The notes under the pieces were generated by a model. The model did not search any database. It had not been told where the DNA came from and saw only the letters and a program-made list of their open reading frames with translations. A DNA stretch of 64,000 nt from Micromonospora sp. NBC_01813 (GTDB lineage Bacteria; Actinomycetota; Actinomycetes; Mycobacteriales; Micromonosporaceae): assembly GCF_035917335.1 (NCBI RefSeq), contig NZ_CP109067.1, positions 6,199,001 through 6,263,000 on the forward strand. Direction: 5' to 3'. The position numbers and the translations under genes were made by a program. Each line of letters starts with the position of its first letter. The first letter of the stretch is position 1. Shown here piece by piece: positions 52,482-61,303 of the stretch.

Positions 52482-53642
52482 GTGTCGTTGCCCCCGCTCG
52501 TCGAACCCGCCGCCGAGCTGACCGTCGATGAGATCCGCCGCTACTCGCGGCATCTCATCATCCCGGACGTCGGCGTCGACGGTCAGAAACGCCTCAAGAA
52601 CGCCAGGGTGCTCTGCGTGGGCGCCGGTGGTCTCGGCTCGCCCGCGTTGATGTACCTGGCCGCGGCCGGCGTCGGCACGCTCGGCATCGTCGACTTCGAC
52701 ACCGTCGACGAGTCGAACCTGCAGCGCCAGATCATCCACGGCCAGTCCGACATCGGCCGGTCCAAGGCCGAGTCGGCCGCGTCGTCGGTCCGGGAGATCA
52801 ATCCGTACGTCAACATCCAGATCCACGACGTGTCGCTGGACAACGACAACGTCTTCGACATCTTCGGCCAGTACGACCTGATCCTCGACGGCACCGACAA
52901 CTTCGCCACCCGCTACCTGGTCAACGACGCCTGCGTGCTGCTCGGCAAGCCGTACGTGTGGGGGTCGATCTACCGCTTCGACGGCCAGGTCAGCATCTTC
53001 TGGGACCAGTACGGCCCGAACTACCGGGACCTCTACCCGGAGCCGCCACCGCCCGGAATGGTGCCGTCCTGCGCCGAGGGTGGCGTGCTCGGTGTGCTCT
53101 GCGCCTCGATCGGCTCGATCATGGTGACCGAGGCGATCAAGCTGATCACCGGCATCGGTGACCCGCTGCTCGGCCGGCTGATGGTGTACGACGCCCTGGA
53201 GATGACCTACCGGGTCGTCAAGATCCGCAAGGACCCGAACGGCGAGCCGATCACCAAGCTGATCGACTACGACGACTTCTGCGGTGCCGTCTCGGCCGAA
53301 GCCGAGGAGGCGGTCGTCGACTCCACCATCACCGCCCGCGAGCTCAAGGAGTGGCAGGACGCCGGTAAGGACGTGTTCCTGATCGACGTCCGGGAGCCGG
53401 CCGAGTACGAGATCGTCAAGATCCCCGGCTCGACGCTGATCCCCAAGGGAGAGTTCATCTCCGGCGAGGCCCTCGCGAAGCTGCCACAGGGCCGGCAGAT
53501 CGTGCTGCACTGCAAGTCCGGCGTACGGTCGGCCGAAGCCCTCGCCGCGGTCAAGGCCGCCGGCTTCACCGACGCGGTGCACCTGCAGGGTGGCGTGCTC
53601 TCCTGGGTCAAGCAGATCGACCCGGCGCTGCCCAGCTACTGA
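52482..53642 (+). CDS. moeZ: Adenylyltransferase/sulfurtransferase MoeZ
   Basis: 386 residues: ThiF/MoeB-type adenylation domain 15-260 and rhodanese domain 285-386. Nucleotide loop CVGAGGLGSPALMYL near 45, DFDTVDESNLQRQ near 68, RFATRY-type DGTDNFATRYLVND near 143. The rhodanese has LIDVREPAEYEI and active-site HCKSGVRS with Cys near 345. It activates the C-terminal glycine of ThiS/MoaD/CysO-like carriers and transfers sulfur for thiamine, molybdopterin, cysteine or thio-natural-product synthesis. The start GTG 52482 lies soon after a GGGGAG ribosome site. No ubiquitin-like carrier gene is in the window. Confidence 0.95.
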   Translation: MSLPPLVEPAAELTVDEIRRYSRHLIIPDVGVDGQKRLKNARVLCVGAGGLGSPALMYLAAAGVGTLGIVDFDTVDESNLQRQIIHGQSDIGRSKAESAASSVREINPYVNIQIHDVSLDNDNVFDIFGQYDLILDGTDNFATRYLVNDACVLLGKPYVWGSIYRFDGQVSIFWDQYGPNYRDLYPEPPPPGMVPSCAEGGVLGVLCASIGSIMVTEAIKLITGIGDPLLGRLMVYDALEMTYRVVKIRKDPNGEPITKLIDYDDFCGAVSAEAEEAVVDSTITARELKEWQDAGKDVFLIDVREPAEYEIVKIPGSTLIPKGEFISGEALAKLPQGRQIVLHCKSGVRSAEALAAVKAAGFTDAVHLQGGVLSWVKQIDPALPSY

Positions 53643-53735
53643 TGACGCCGCCGGCCGGGGATCTGGTTCGTCCAGGTCCCCGGCCGGCTAGTTGACCTTG
53701 GCTAACTTACTGAGGCGGGATCCGGAACTCGGCGG

Positions 53736-53741
53736 TAACCT
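53736..53741 (+). promoter_or_regulatory. Putative leaderless -10 (TAACCT)
   Basis: TAACCT, 7 nt, then GTG 53749 of the cyclase-repeat gene. This spacing favours GTG 53749 over the upstream in-frame ATG at 53692. Confidence 0.45.
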
Positions 53742-53748
53742 TCCGTCC

Positions 53749-54573
53749 GTGGTGGATATGGATGGTGCCATCGGCTTCGTCGTGGCACATGGGGACACCG
53801 TCGACCGGGCTCGGCTGTCGTGGCTGCGTACCGGCGCACCACCGCAACCGGACGTGCTCGCCAGCGCCGAGATCGGCCAGGCCCCCGACGGCGGCTGGCC
53901 GGCCTTCTGGGCCGGCGAGGTCGCCTCGGTCGACGCGACCTGCTTCCGGCTGGCCGAGCTCGACGACCTCGGCGCGCTGGGTCGGCCACCGGCCCGCAAG
54001 GCACTCGACTGGCTGGTCAGTCGGCAACGCCCGGACGGCAGCTGGGAAGAGGACGAGAGCCTCGCCGCCGAAGCGCCCGAATGGGCCCGCCCCGGCGACC
54101 CGGAAGCCACCTACTATCTGACCGCCAACGCCGGCTACTGGCTCAGCGTCGCCGACGCCGACACTGCCGCCGCCGGGGCCGCCGCTCACACCGCCGGTGA
54201 TCCGGCTCACCGGGACGCCGCGCAGGCCGCCGCCCGCTACCTCGCCGCCCAGATGCGCCCGGACGGCACCTGGCCGTCGTACCTGCTGGCCGGCTGGCTG
54301 GCCGCCGCCACCCTCTACCGGCAGACGATGTTCTACGAGTCGGCCCGGATGCAGGGCGTGCTCAACGACCGGCTGACCACGATGGCCCCGGGTGACGTCG
54401 CACAACTCGCCGCCGCGCTGCGCCGCGCCGGCCTCGCCGACGAGGACTGGCTGCTGGTCAACGCCCGCCGTCGGCTGACCGCCACCCAACGCAGCGACGG
54501 CGGCTGGGACGGCGACCCGGGCGACAGCTTCGAGGTGCACGTCGCCCTGGCCGCCATCCGCGCCTGTCGCTGA
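53749..54573 (+). CDS. Prenyltransferase/squalene-cyclase-repeat (QW) protein
   Basis: 274 residues from GTG 53749. It is an alpha/alpha-toroid with QW-type repeats: SRQRPDGSWEEDE near 90, AQMRPDGTWPSYL near 165 and ATQRSDGGWDGD near 245, plus EIGQAPDGGWPAFW near 42. These Gly/Trp repeats define the squalene-oxidase/prenyltransferase superfamily, but the DxDD/cyclase acid motif is absent and the protein is under half the length of a terpene cyclase. Probably a scaffold or small lipid-binding protein; no cyclase activity inferred. Convergent with proA. Confidence 0.82.
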   Translation: MVDMDGAIGFVVAHGDTVDRARLSWLRTGAPPQPDVLASAEIGQAPDGGWPAFWAGEVASVDATCFRLAELDDLGALGRPPARKALDWLVSRQRPDGSWEEDESLAAEAPEWARPGDPEATYYLTANAGYWLSVADADTAAAGAAAHTAGDPAHRDAAQAAARYLAAQMRPDGTWPSYLLAGWLAAATLYRQTMFYESARMQGVLNDRLTTMAPGDVAQLAAALRRAGLADEDWLLVNARRRLTATQRSDGGWDGDPGDSFEVHVALAAIRACR

Positions 54574-54594
54574 GCCCTGCCGCTGACCCCAGCC

Positions 54595-54611
54595 CGCCGG
54601 CTGAGCCGGCG
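54595..54611. terminator. Short hairpin between convergent genes
   Basis: CGCCGGC (54595-54601), loop TGA, GCCGGCG (54605-54611): 7-bp GC-rich stem placed between the cyclase-repeat gene and proA, 8 bases before the proA stop. No U-run. Confidence 0.45.
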
Positions 54612-54618
54612 CGGCGGT

Positions 54619-55863
54619 CTACTGGCGCAGGTGGCCGTCGCCGGTCACCACGTACTTCGTGGACGTCAACTCCGGCAGCCCCATCGGGCCACGCGCGTGC
54701 AGCTTCTGCGTCGAGATGCCGATCTCGGCACCGAAGCCGAACTGGCCACCGTCGGTGAACCGGGTGGACGCGTTGACCATCACCGCGGCCGCGTCGACCC
54801 GGGCCACGAACTCACGGGCCGCACTCACCGAATCGGTGACGATCGCCTCGGTGTGCCCGGTGCCGTACCGCATGATGTGCGCCACCGCCGCGTCGAGCGA
54901 ACCGACCACCGCGACCGACAGATCCGCCGACAGGTACTCGGTGGCGAAGTCCTCCTCGGTGGCCGGCACCACGTCGGCCGAGAACGCGACGACCTCCGGG
55001 GTGCCGTGCACCGTCACGTTGGCCTGCGCCAACGCGGCCAGCATCTTCGGCAGGAACGCCGCCGCCACGTCCACGTGCACCAGCAACGACTCGGCCGTGT
55101 TGCAGGTCGACAGCCGCTGCGTCTTCGAGTTCAACGCCACCGCGACCGCCTTGTCCAGGTCGGCGGCGGCGTCGACGTACACGTGGCAGTTGCCCACCCC
55201 GGTCTCGATCACCGGCACTGTCGACTCCTCGACCACGGTGCGGATCAGGTCCGCGCCGCCACGCGGAATCAGCACGTCGACCAGGCCCCGGGCCCGCATC
55301 AGCTCCTTCACCGAATCCCGGGAGCTTGCGTCGAGCAGCTGCACCGCGTCGGCCGGCAGCCCGGCGCTCACCAGCGCGTCCCGCAGCACCTGCACCAGGA
55401 CCGCGTTGGAGTGCGCCGCCGACGACGAGCCGCGCAGCAGCGCCGCGTTGCCCGACTTCAGGCAGATCCCGGCGGCGTCGACGGTCACGTTCGGCCGCGC
55501 CTCGTAGATGATGCCGACCACCCCGAACGGCACCCGCACCTGCCGCAGCTCCAGACCGTTCGGCAGCGTGGAACCGCGGACCACCTCACCGACCGGGTCG
55601 GCCAGCCCGGCCATCTCCCGCAACGCCTGCGCCATGTCTTCGATGCGCTTCTCGTTGAGCGCCAGTCGGTCCAGGATCGCCGTCGACAGGCCGCCGGACC
55701 GTCCGGCGTCCAGGTCGGCCGCGTTCGCGGCCACAATCTCAGCGGTACGCGTGACGAGCGCATCGGCCATCGCCAGCAACCCGGCGTCCTTGGTCGCCCG
55801 GGTCGCGGTGACCAGCTCGTCGGCGGCCACCCGCGCCCGGCGGGCCTGCTCGGTCACACTCAT
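54619..55863 (-). CDS. proA: Gamma-glutamyl phosphate reductase
   Basis: 414 residues, the normal ProA length. ALDH-like fold with [19 protein letters not shown] (cofactor-binding stretch) near 142, catalytic Cys in [14 protein letters not shown] near 255, and [27 protein letters not shown] near 375-400 (given in part). It reduces gamma-glutamyl phosphate to glutamate semialdehyde with NADPH, the second proline step. Start ATG 55863. It follows proB on the same strand with a 32-base gap, so the two form an operon. Confidence 0.97.
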   Translation of the reverse strand: MSVTEQARRARVAADELVTATRATKDAGLLAMADALVTRTAEIVAANAADLDAGRSGGLSTAILDRLALNEKRIEDMAQALREMAGLADPVGEVVRGSTLPNGLELRQVRVPFGVVGIIYEARPNVTVDAAGICLKSGNAALLRGSSSAAHSNAVLVQVLRDALVSAGLPADAVQLLDASSRDSVKELMRARGLVDVLIPRGGADLIRTVVEESTVPVIETGVGNCHVYVDAAADLDKAVAVALNSKTQRLSTCNTAESLLVHVDVAAAFLPKMLAALAQANVTVHGTPEVVAFSADVVPATEEDFATEYLSADLSVAVVGSLDAAVAHIMRYGTGHTEAIVTDSVSAAREFVARVDAAAVMVNASTRFTDGGQFGFGAEIGISTQKLHARGPMGLPELTSTKYVVTGDGHLRQ

Positions 55864-55895
55864 CGCCGTCGTCTCCTCGCTTGTCGTGGGGTCTT

Positions 55896-57005
55896 TCAGA
55901 GCAGCACCAGGTCGTCGCGGTGCACGACTTCCCGCTCGTAGCCGGGGCCCAGGGTGGCGGCCAGCTCACCGGTGGAGCGGCCCAGCAGGCTCGGCAACTC
56001 CACCGCGTCATAGTTGACCAGCCCACGGGCCACCGGCGCACCGGCGGTGTCGACCAGGTCGACCGGGTCGCCGGCGGTGAACATGCCGTCGACGGCGGTG
56101 ATCCCGGCCGGCAGCAGGGACTTGCGGCGGGCCACGATCGCCTGCACCGCCCCGGCGTCCAGGTGCAGCCGGCCCCGCGGCGCGGTGGCGTGCGCCAGCC
56201 AGAACAGCCGGGCGGTCGGCCGCTGCGCCATCCGGTGAAACAGGGTGCCGACGTTGTCGCCGTTCAGGGCTTCGGCGGCGAGCGGGGCAGAAGTCAACAC
56301 CACCGGGATGCCGAAGCCGGTGGCGATCCTGGCCGCCTCGACCTTGGTGACCATGCCGCCGGTGCCGACCCCGGCCCGCCCGGCCCGGCCGATCGCCACC
56401 CCGGCCAGGTCGGCGGCGTCGCGTACCTCGGTGATCCGCTCACTGGCCGGCTTCGCCGGATCCCCGGTGTAGAGGGCGTCGACGTCGGAGAGCAGCACCA
56501 GCAGATCAGCGTGGACCAGGGCGGCGACCAGCGCGGCCAGCCGGTCGTTGTCGCCGAACCGGATCTCGTCGGTGGCGACCGTGTCGTTCTCGTTGACGAT
56601 CGGCACCGCCCCGAGGTCAAGTAGCTTGCGCAGCGTCCGGTACGCGTTGCGGTAGTGCGCCCGCCGGGTCACGTCGTCGGCGGTCAGCAACACCTGCCCG
56701 GTGGTCAGGCCGTGCCGGGCGAGGCTGGCGGCGTACCGGCCGATCAGGAGCCCTTGGCCGACGCTGGCCGCCGCCTGCTGGGTGGCCAGGTCACGCGGGC
56801 GTCGGGTCAGCCCGAGCGGCGCCAACCCGGCCGCGATCGCCCCGGAGGAGACCAGCACGACTTCCCTACCTTCGGCGGTCAGAGAAGCGAGCACGTCGAC
56901 CAGGGCGTCGACCCGGTCGCCGTCCAGCCCACCGGTCGCCGTGGTCAGCGACGAAGAGCCGATCTTGACGACGATCCGTTTCGCCTGGGTCACTGCTGCT
57001 CGCAC
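55896..57005 (-). CDS. proB: Glutamate 5-kinase with PUA domain
   Basis: 369 residues from GTG 57005; GTG 56993 is an alternative and the open frame reaches 57239. Amino-acid-kinase domain 6-255: [23 protein letters not shown] near 55, [10 protein letters not shown] near 140 and [26 protein letters not shown] domain 275-365 ([25 protein letters not shown]). It phosphorylates glutamate, the first committed and proline-inhibited step. Forms proBA with the gene downstream. Divergent from the ATL gene, 51 bases apart. Confidence 0.97.
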   Translation of the reverse strand: MRAAVTQAKRIVVKIGSSSLTTATGGLDGDRVDALVDVLASLTAEGREVVLVSSGAIAAGLAPLGLTRRPRDLATQQAAASVGQGLLIGRYAASLARHGLTTGQVLLTADDVTRRAHYRNAYRTLRKLLDLGAVPIVNENDTVATDEIRFGDNDRLAALVAALVHADLLVLLSDVDALYTGDPAKPASERITEVRDAADLAGVAIGRAGRAGVGTGGMVTKVEAARIATGFGIPVVLTSAPLAAEALNGDNVGTLFHRMAQRPTARLFWLAHATAPRGRLHLDAGAVQAIVARRKSLLPAGITAVDGMFTAGDPVDLVDTAGAPVARGLVNYDAVELPSLLGRSTGELAATLGPGYEREVVHRDDLVLL

Positions 57006-57056
57006 CCGCCCATTCTGCGCGCCTCGCCGGACGTCACCAGGGGGAGATCTCATATC

Positions 57057-57386
57057 GTGGCCTGCGTGACCCCGCAGGAGTACGTCGAGGAAGTGCTCGC
57101 CCTCGTCGAACGCATCCCCGAAGGGCGGGTCATGTCGTACGGGGCGGTCGCCGACGCGCTGGCTGAGGTTTCCGGCCGCACCTCCGCCCGGCTGGTCGGC
57201 AACATCATGGCGAAGCATGGTGGCGGGGTCCCCTGGCACCGGGTGGTGTCGTCATCCGGCCGGCTGCCGCCGGGTCACGAAGAGCGGGCTCGGGCCTTGC
57301 TGCGCGCCGAAGGCTGCCCGCTGCGCGGTGACGGCGTCGACATGAAGGCCGCCGCCTGGTACCCGAGGCTCGATTCTCAGCCGTAG
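57057..57386 (+). CDS. Alkyltransferase-like (ATL) DNA-repair protein
   Basis: 109 residues from GTG 57057 (GGGGAG nine bases upstream), the short MGMT-like DNA-binding domain: EYVEEVLALVERIPEGRVMSYG at the start, RLVGNIMAKHGGGVPWHRVV in the middle. The alkyl-acceptor Cys of the usual PCHRV motif is Trp (PWHRV near 62), as in E. coli YbaZ/ATL1. It would bind O6-alkylguanine and flag it for nucleotide-excision repair rather than transfer the alkyl group. Its 3' end overlaps the convergent gene by 10 bases. Confidence 0.93.
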   Translation: MACVTPQEYVEEVLALVERIPEGRVMSYGAVADALAEVSGRTSARLVGNIMAKHGGGVPWHRVVSSSGRLPPGHEERARALLRAEGCPLRGDGVDMKAAAWYPRLDSQP

Positions 57387-57880
57387 ATTTGATCCTTCAG
57401 CATTCGGATCTGCGCGAACTGGTCACGGACCAGCGCGGTCGCCGCTTCCTGCACCCGTACGGTGAACTCGTCCTCTCGGAACCGGCGCAGGCTGCCCGGC
57501 ACGATGGCCACCGTCCAACTCCGCATCCCCCGCACCTCGATGTGCACGGAGTTGTCCGCGCACGCACCCTGCGCCACCAGGTTGTCCCGGGCAGCGGCGT
57601 ATTCGACATCGCGTGGGCTGGTCGGCGGCTCGTCGCCACCGACCGGCAGCTGCAGCGCGTCGCTGACGGCCGCGTGGTACGCCTTCATCCTGCCCGCCCA
57701 GAGCAGCCGGCCCAGCGCGGCGAGCTGCTGCTCGACGTACTGCTCGGACAGCCACTGGTAGCGGCCGGCAGCGAAGGCGATGTGGACCTGGTCCCGGCCC
57801 CGCAACTCGCCGGAGATGTCACCACCCGGAGCGGTCACCCGTACGTGCATGTCGTCCAGTCGCTGCGCCAGCAGTCCCAC
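57377..57880 (-). CDS. YbaB-like protein of a type-VII-flavoured operon
   Basis: 167 residues. Each half has a strand-strand-helix pattern like YbaB/EbfC proteins: VRVTAPGGDISGELRGRDQVHIAF (first), and VHIEVRGMRSWTVAIVPGSLRRF (second), each followed by an amphipathic helix. Long YbaB-like proteins of this kind are common next to WXG100/ESX-type genes in actinomycetes. GTG 57880 has GGGGA upstream. Last gene of a three-gene operon. Function unknown; fold assignment moderate. Confidence 0.6.
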   Translation of the reverse strand: MGLLAQRLDDMHVRVTAPGGDISGELRGRDQVHIAFAAGRYQWLSEQYVEQQLAALGRLLWAGRMKAYHAAVSDALQLPVGGDEPPTSPRDVEYAAARDNLVAQGACADNSVHIEVRGMRSWTVAIVPGSLRRFREDEFTVRVQEAATALVRDQFAQIRMLKDQIYG

Positions 57881-57913
57881 GATCCGTCCCCGTTGTCGTC
57901 TCTTGTGTTGGTG

Positions 57914-58867
57914 TCATCTCGAGTAGCCCATGAATAGCGGGCCGGTCACGTCGGCCGCCGTGGCGTCGGCGAGCGCCGGCCGCTTGGCGACGAAGCTGTC
58001 CCGGTCCTGCATGATCTGCTGGTAGCAGCGGGTGAGCGCGTCGCCGATCTTGCGCTCCTGCTCCTCGATGTAGCCGCGCAGCAGCCCAATGGCGTCCCGC
58101 ATCGACGCGATGACGTCGATCGCGGTCTCGCCCTGGAAGTTGACCTTCGGCGGATCGTCCGGGACGCCGGCGGCCGCCACCTGCGACCCCGCCGCGACGG
58201 CGGCCAAGCTGAGGGACGCCCCGCCGGTGAACGGGGCGAGCGCCGCACCCGAGACCGCCGCGACCGAGGAGATCACGGTGAAGGTCATCACCCAGGAGTT
58301 CTTGCCGCAGTCGTCCATCCGGTCCAACGCGACGAGCGTGTCGTGGGCGATCTTGTCGATGTCGTTCCTCGCCCGTACCCAGATCTCCTGCTCCGCTTCG
58401 AGCGCGGAGCGCAGGATCACCGTCGCGATGAACTGGTTGGCGACGATCGACCGGAACGGCGAGATGAAGTTGCCTCGGAACTCCATCGCCGCCCGACCGG
58501 TCCACCGCACGACATGATTCGTCGCGTCGGTCATCTTGTCGAGATCCACATTGGCCGGGTAGTGCCGGTCATTGAACGGATCGTCGGACGACCACCCCGA
58601 CGACAGTTCACCGATTGCGGCATCGAGGGCTTCGAGGCGAGGCGCGAATGCCTGCGGGTCGGGCATCTCGGCGAAGGCGCGGAAGACCTCGGGGATGTCG
58701 GCGAACTGGCCTTCGATGCTCCGCCGGGTCTCCAGCTCGTTGTGCCGGGGTGCCGGCTGCGGCAGCCCGTCCGGGGTTGCGGGGCGCACCCCGTGCTGGG
58801 TGAGCGCCTTCAGCGTCGCCTGCTGCTGGATCTCGTACGCGTGCTGCATGAGCTCGTCGAAACTCAT
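57914..58867 (-). CDS. Helical protein with hydrophobic hairpin, type-VII-like operon
   Basis: 317 residues, mostly alpha-helical: an acidic/helical N-terminus, a WXG100-like central stretch (NHVVRWTGRAAMEFRGNF near 130-147), and a hydrophobic segment pair near 205-248 (VMTFTVISSVAAVSGAALAPFTGG) that could insert into a membrane or pack as PE/PPE-like helices. The WTGRAAMEF wording resembles the W-x-G bend of WXG100 proteins. Start ATG 58867 overlaps the upstream stop (ATGA). Probably a secreted or membrane-associated partner; function unknown. Confidence 0.62.
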   Translation of the reverse strand: MSFDELMQHAYEIQQQATLKALTQHGVRPATPDGLPQPAPRHNELETRRSIEGQFADIPEVFRAFAEMPDPQAFAPRLEALDAAIGELSSGWSSDDPFNDRHYPANVDLDKMTDATNHVVRWTGRAAMEFRGNFISPFRSIVANQFIATVILRSALEAEQEIWVRARNDIDKIAHDTLVALDRMDDCGKNSWVMTFTVISSVAAVSGAALAPFTGGASLSLAAVAAGSQVAAAGVPDDPPKVNFQGETAIDVIASMRDAIGLLRGYIEEQERKIGDALTRCYQQIMQDRDSFVAKRPALADATAADVTGPLFMGYSR

Positions 58868-59250
58868 TGGTCACCGACCTTCGGCTCGCCGTTGACCTGC
58901 AACAGCCGGGCGAACTCGTTGGCCGCCTCCTGGTCGGTCCGGGCGTACTCGACCGTGGCGAGGCAGAGCACGTCCGCGGTCATCTCGATGTTGTCGGCGG
59001 TGTCCCGGCAGATCTTCGCAATGGTGTCGCGCAGCAGCAGCCACGGCTCATAGGCCGGGCCGTACGGGGCACCGGCGAGGTCACCGGTCCGCCGAAACGC
59101 CCCCGGGAGGCCGACGGTCGCGTCGTCGAGAGCATTGGCGGCCCGGGAGTAGACCCCGGCCACAGTCGGCAGGTTGTCCCGGCCCGCGTGCCAGAGGGCG
59201 TAGAGATCCACGCCCAGCTCCTCGCCGTGATGGCCCGCACTGTGCGTCAC
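58864..59250 (-). CDS. Small helical ESX-like protein
   Basis: 128 residues, helical, no signal peptide: LYALWHAGRDNLPTVAGVY near 18, TIAKICRDTADNIEMTADVL near 78. It has the length and helical-hairpin character of ESX substrates/chaperones of actinomycetes but no exact WXG motif (LWHAG near 20). GTG 59250 has GGAGG five bases upstream; first gene of the operon. Assignment rests on context and secondary-structure impression. Confidence 0.6.
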   Translation of the reverse strand: MTHSAGHHGEELGVDLYALWHAGRDNLPTVAGVYSRAANALDDATVGLPGAFRRTGDLAGAPYGPAYEPWLLLRDTIAKICRDTADNIEMTADVLCLATVEYARTDQEAANEFARLLQVNGEPKVGDQ

Positions 59251-59293
59251 AGGAACCTCCGAAGGAGTCGAGGGGTGGTGAACACCGGTTCGA

Positions 59294-60208
59294 TCAGTTG
59301 AAAGGGACCATCGTCGGCCGGGGCGTGGTCGGCTCCATGCTGAAATCGCAGTACGGATAGGTCACTGTCGCCGACTCGTCAATGCCGTCGGGGATGGTGC
59401 TCATCATGTGCACGCCCTGATCGGTGGTCCCGGCGGCGCAGTAGATCGGGCCCCGGACAGCAGCGATGGCGCCGCCGACGATCTTCCCGGAGCTGTCCCG
59501 GAAGATGCTGCTCACCCCTCGGCTGACCAGACCCTGGCAGTAGGGCGACGTCATCTGCCAGTTGACGCGACCGCTCCAGTTCACGCCCTCCCGGTCAGAC
59601 ATCCTGATGCTGTCGTGCTGCGTCTCGATGGCGACTCTCGGCGCGTCGTCGGCAGCTACCCAGGTGGTGGTGTCGAAGTGGGTGGTCACCTGCGTGGCTT
59701 CGGTGACCGTCTTGCCGTCGTCGAGGTAGCTGCCCGTGCCGACGCCGACCTGGGTGCCGGGCAGGATCAGCGGTACCTCTAGGACGAGCGTCTCGCTGGT
59801 GGAGACGGCAGCCCCGCTCTCGTCGGTTACCTCGAACCGGATCAGGGTGCGGTAGGCGGCGTACTCGCTGGTGTTTTCGACCATGACGCCGACGCTCGCG
59901 GTGTGGAGCGACCCCGCGCCGGACGGGACGAGCGACACGCCGGACTCGACTACGCGCAGGCCGCCGCCGTCCGGGGCGGACTCGCCGGAGCCGGCAGTGC
60001 CGGGCAGCGGCTGATCCGGTGCCTCGACGCAGGAGGCGCTCGGGTCAGGTGCCGGCTCGTTCCTGCCGATCGGTGCACAGGCCGTAGTAGTGCCGGCTAT
60101 AAGGGTGGCGACCAGGAAAGCGATCAGCGCCACTGGGGTGAGCGCATGGTGTCGCCCCAACTGGCGCCGTTGCGGTGATCGGCGGTCAGGTTCACTCGAT
60201 GCGGTCAA
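59294..60208 (-). CDS. Exported protein, possible lipoprotein
   Basis: 304 residues: basic N-terminus, hydrophobic helix near 24-43 ending ...TTACAP with Cys near 44. The lipobox is not ideal (T at -3), so secretion by lipid anchor is uncertain. The mature part begins with a Pro/Ser linker, then beta-rich sequence (ASVGVMVENTSEYAAYRTLIRF) and two late Cys (SPYCQG, PIYCAAG, YPYCDF). The TTG start at 60208 is doubtful. It is 43 bases upstream of the ESX-like operon on the same strand. No family recognised. Confidence 0.6.
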   Translation of the reverse strand: MTASSEPDRRSPQRRQLGRHHALTPVALIAFLVATLIAGTTTACAPIGRNEPAPDPSASCVEAPDQPLPGTAGSGESAPDGGGLRVVESGVSLVPSGAGSLHTASVGVMVENTSEYAAYRTLIRFEVTDESGAAVSTSETLVLEVPLILPGTQVGVGTGSYLDDGKTVTEATQVTTHFDTTTWVAADDAPRVAIETQHDSIRMSDREGVNWSGRVNWQMTSPYCQGLVSRGVSSIFRDSSGKIVGGAIAAVRGPIYCAAGTTDQGVHMMSTIPDGIDESATVTYPYCDFSMEPTTPRPTMVPFN

Positions 60209-60326
60209 GGTCGGGCATCCCTACGGTGGGTTGGGCAGACTGCGGCGGTCACGCCAATGTACTACCTGGACACAATGAGTGAAGGCGTGCCGTCGTGGGC
60301 TGTCGCGGCTGCATGTTGAGAACTCG

Positions 60327-60385
60327 CGAGTGGAGGGCTGGGGTACGTAATTCTTGCGGAATTAGGTGTCTCAGCCCTCCACTCG
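60327..60385. terminator. 14-bp inverted repeat with nested hairpin
   Basis: Outer arms 60327-60340 and 60372-60385 pair perfectly; between them TAATTC (60348-60353) pairs with GAATTA (60359-60364). It lies seven bases beyond the DUF559 stop, so it is a likely terminator for that gene. The remaining gap to 60208 shows no other element. Confidence 0.7.
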
Positions 60386-60391
60386 ATGCGA

Positions 60392-61303
60392 TCAGCTGGA
60401 ACGATCGGCGATCGCCTGCCGGACGGTTTGGGTAAGTTGCGCGGTTCGCCGGAGTACGTCGTCGGCCGTGAAGCGCAGCGCCAACCAGCCGGCGGCGTGC
60501 AGGGCGTTGAAGCGGTGCACGTCCTTGCGGAAGGTGGCCTGTTCCCGGTGGTGGTCGCCTTCGTACTCGATGGCGATGCGCCACTGCGGGTACGCCAGGT
60601 CGACTCTGGCGATGAACTTGCGTTGGACGCGGATCTCGTACTGCGGCGTGGGCTTCGGCAGGCCGGCGTCGTGCAGCAGGAGGCGGAGCCGGCTCTCCAT
60701 CGGCGAGGCGCTCAACGGATCGGCGAGGCTCAGCAGTTCGCGGAGTTGATTTACGTGACGCCGCCCGGGGTGGGCGTCGACGTACGCCGCGAGTTGGGCC
60801 TTTGTGCAGGTCCGGCGGCGCAGGAACGCGTCAAGGGTGATGAGCGCGTCGGCGCGGGGCAGCCTGCGCCCCAGGTCGTAGGCGGTACGGACCCCACTGG
60901 TAACAGGCATCCCGAACAGGGGCGTGACGTCATGCTTGTGGTCGAGAGCCAGCTTGGCGTACCGGATCCGGGGGTGCGGGTCGGGCCGGGCGATGCTCGG
61001 GACAGCGACGTGCACGGGCGCTGTCGCCCTGCCCCGTTGTGGCAGCAGGTCGACGCCCCAGAGGTAGGCGGCGCTGAGGCCGTAGATGGCCGCGCCGGTT
61101 GGCAGGCGGGTGGCGACTGCCCGGCACCACATCCGGTGGTCGTCGGGGTGGTACGAGTCAACGTGGATGTAGACGTCGTGGAGGAGTCGGCACCAGGTCC
61201 GGCCGGTGAGCATCCGCTTGGTGATCAAGCCGGCGGCGACTGCCCGACTGCCGGAGAAGGGTTCCACGGTCAACTCGCGGGGCACCTTGACGGGGCGGGC
61301 CAT
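60392..61303 (-). CDS. AbiEi-like/DUF559 protein
   Basis: 303 residues from ATG 61303; the frame extends upstream to 61420 but resemblance starts at VPRELT. N-terminal part 5-170 looks like AbiEi antitoxin/HTH-type proteins of actinomycetes (SRAVAAGLITKRMLTGR, VYIHVDSYHPDDHR). C-terminal DUF559 (Vsr/restriction-endonuclease-like) 200-300: MESRLRLLLHDAGLP, RVDLAYPQWRIAIEYEGDHHR with the PD-(D/E)xK-like D...E pair, and LRFTADDVL. Many copies occur in Micromonosporaceae genomes. Nuclease activity is possible but unproven; no toxin partner adjacent. Confidence 0.82.
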   Translation of the reverse strand: MARPVKVPRELTVEPFSGSRAVAAGLITKRMLTGRTWCRLLHDVYIHVDSYHPDDHRMWCRAVATRLPTGAAIYGLSAAYLWGVDLLPQRGRATAPVHVAVPSIARPDPHPRIRYAKLALDHKHDVTPLFGMPVTSGVRTAYDLGRRLPRADALITLDAFLRRRTCTKAQLAAYVDAHPGRRHVNQLRELLSLADPLSASPMESRLRLLLHDAGLPKPTPQYEIRVQRKFIARVDLAYPQWRIAIEYEGDHHREQATFRKDVHRFNALHAAGWLALRFTADDVLRRTAQLTQTVRQAIADRSS

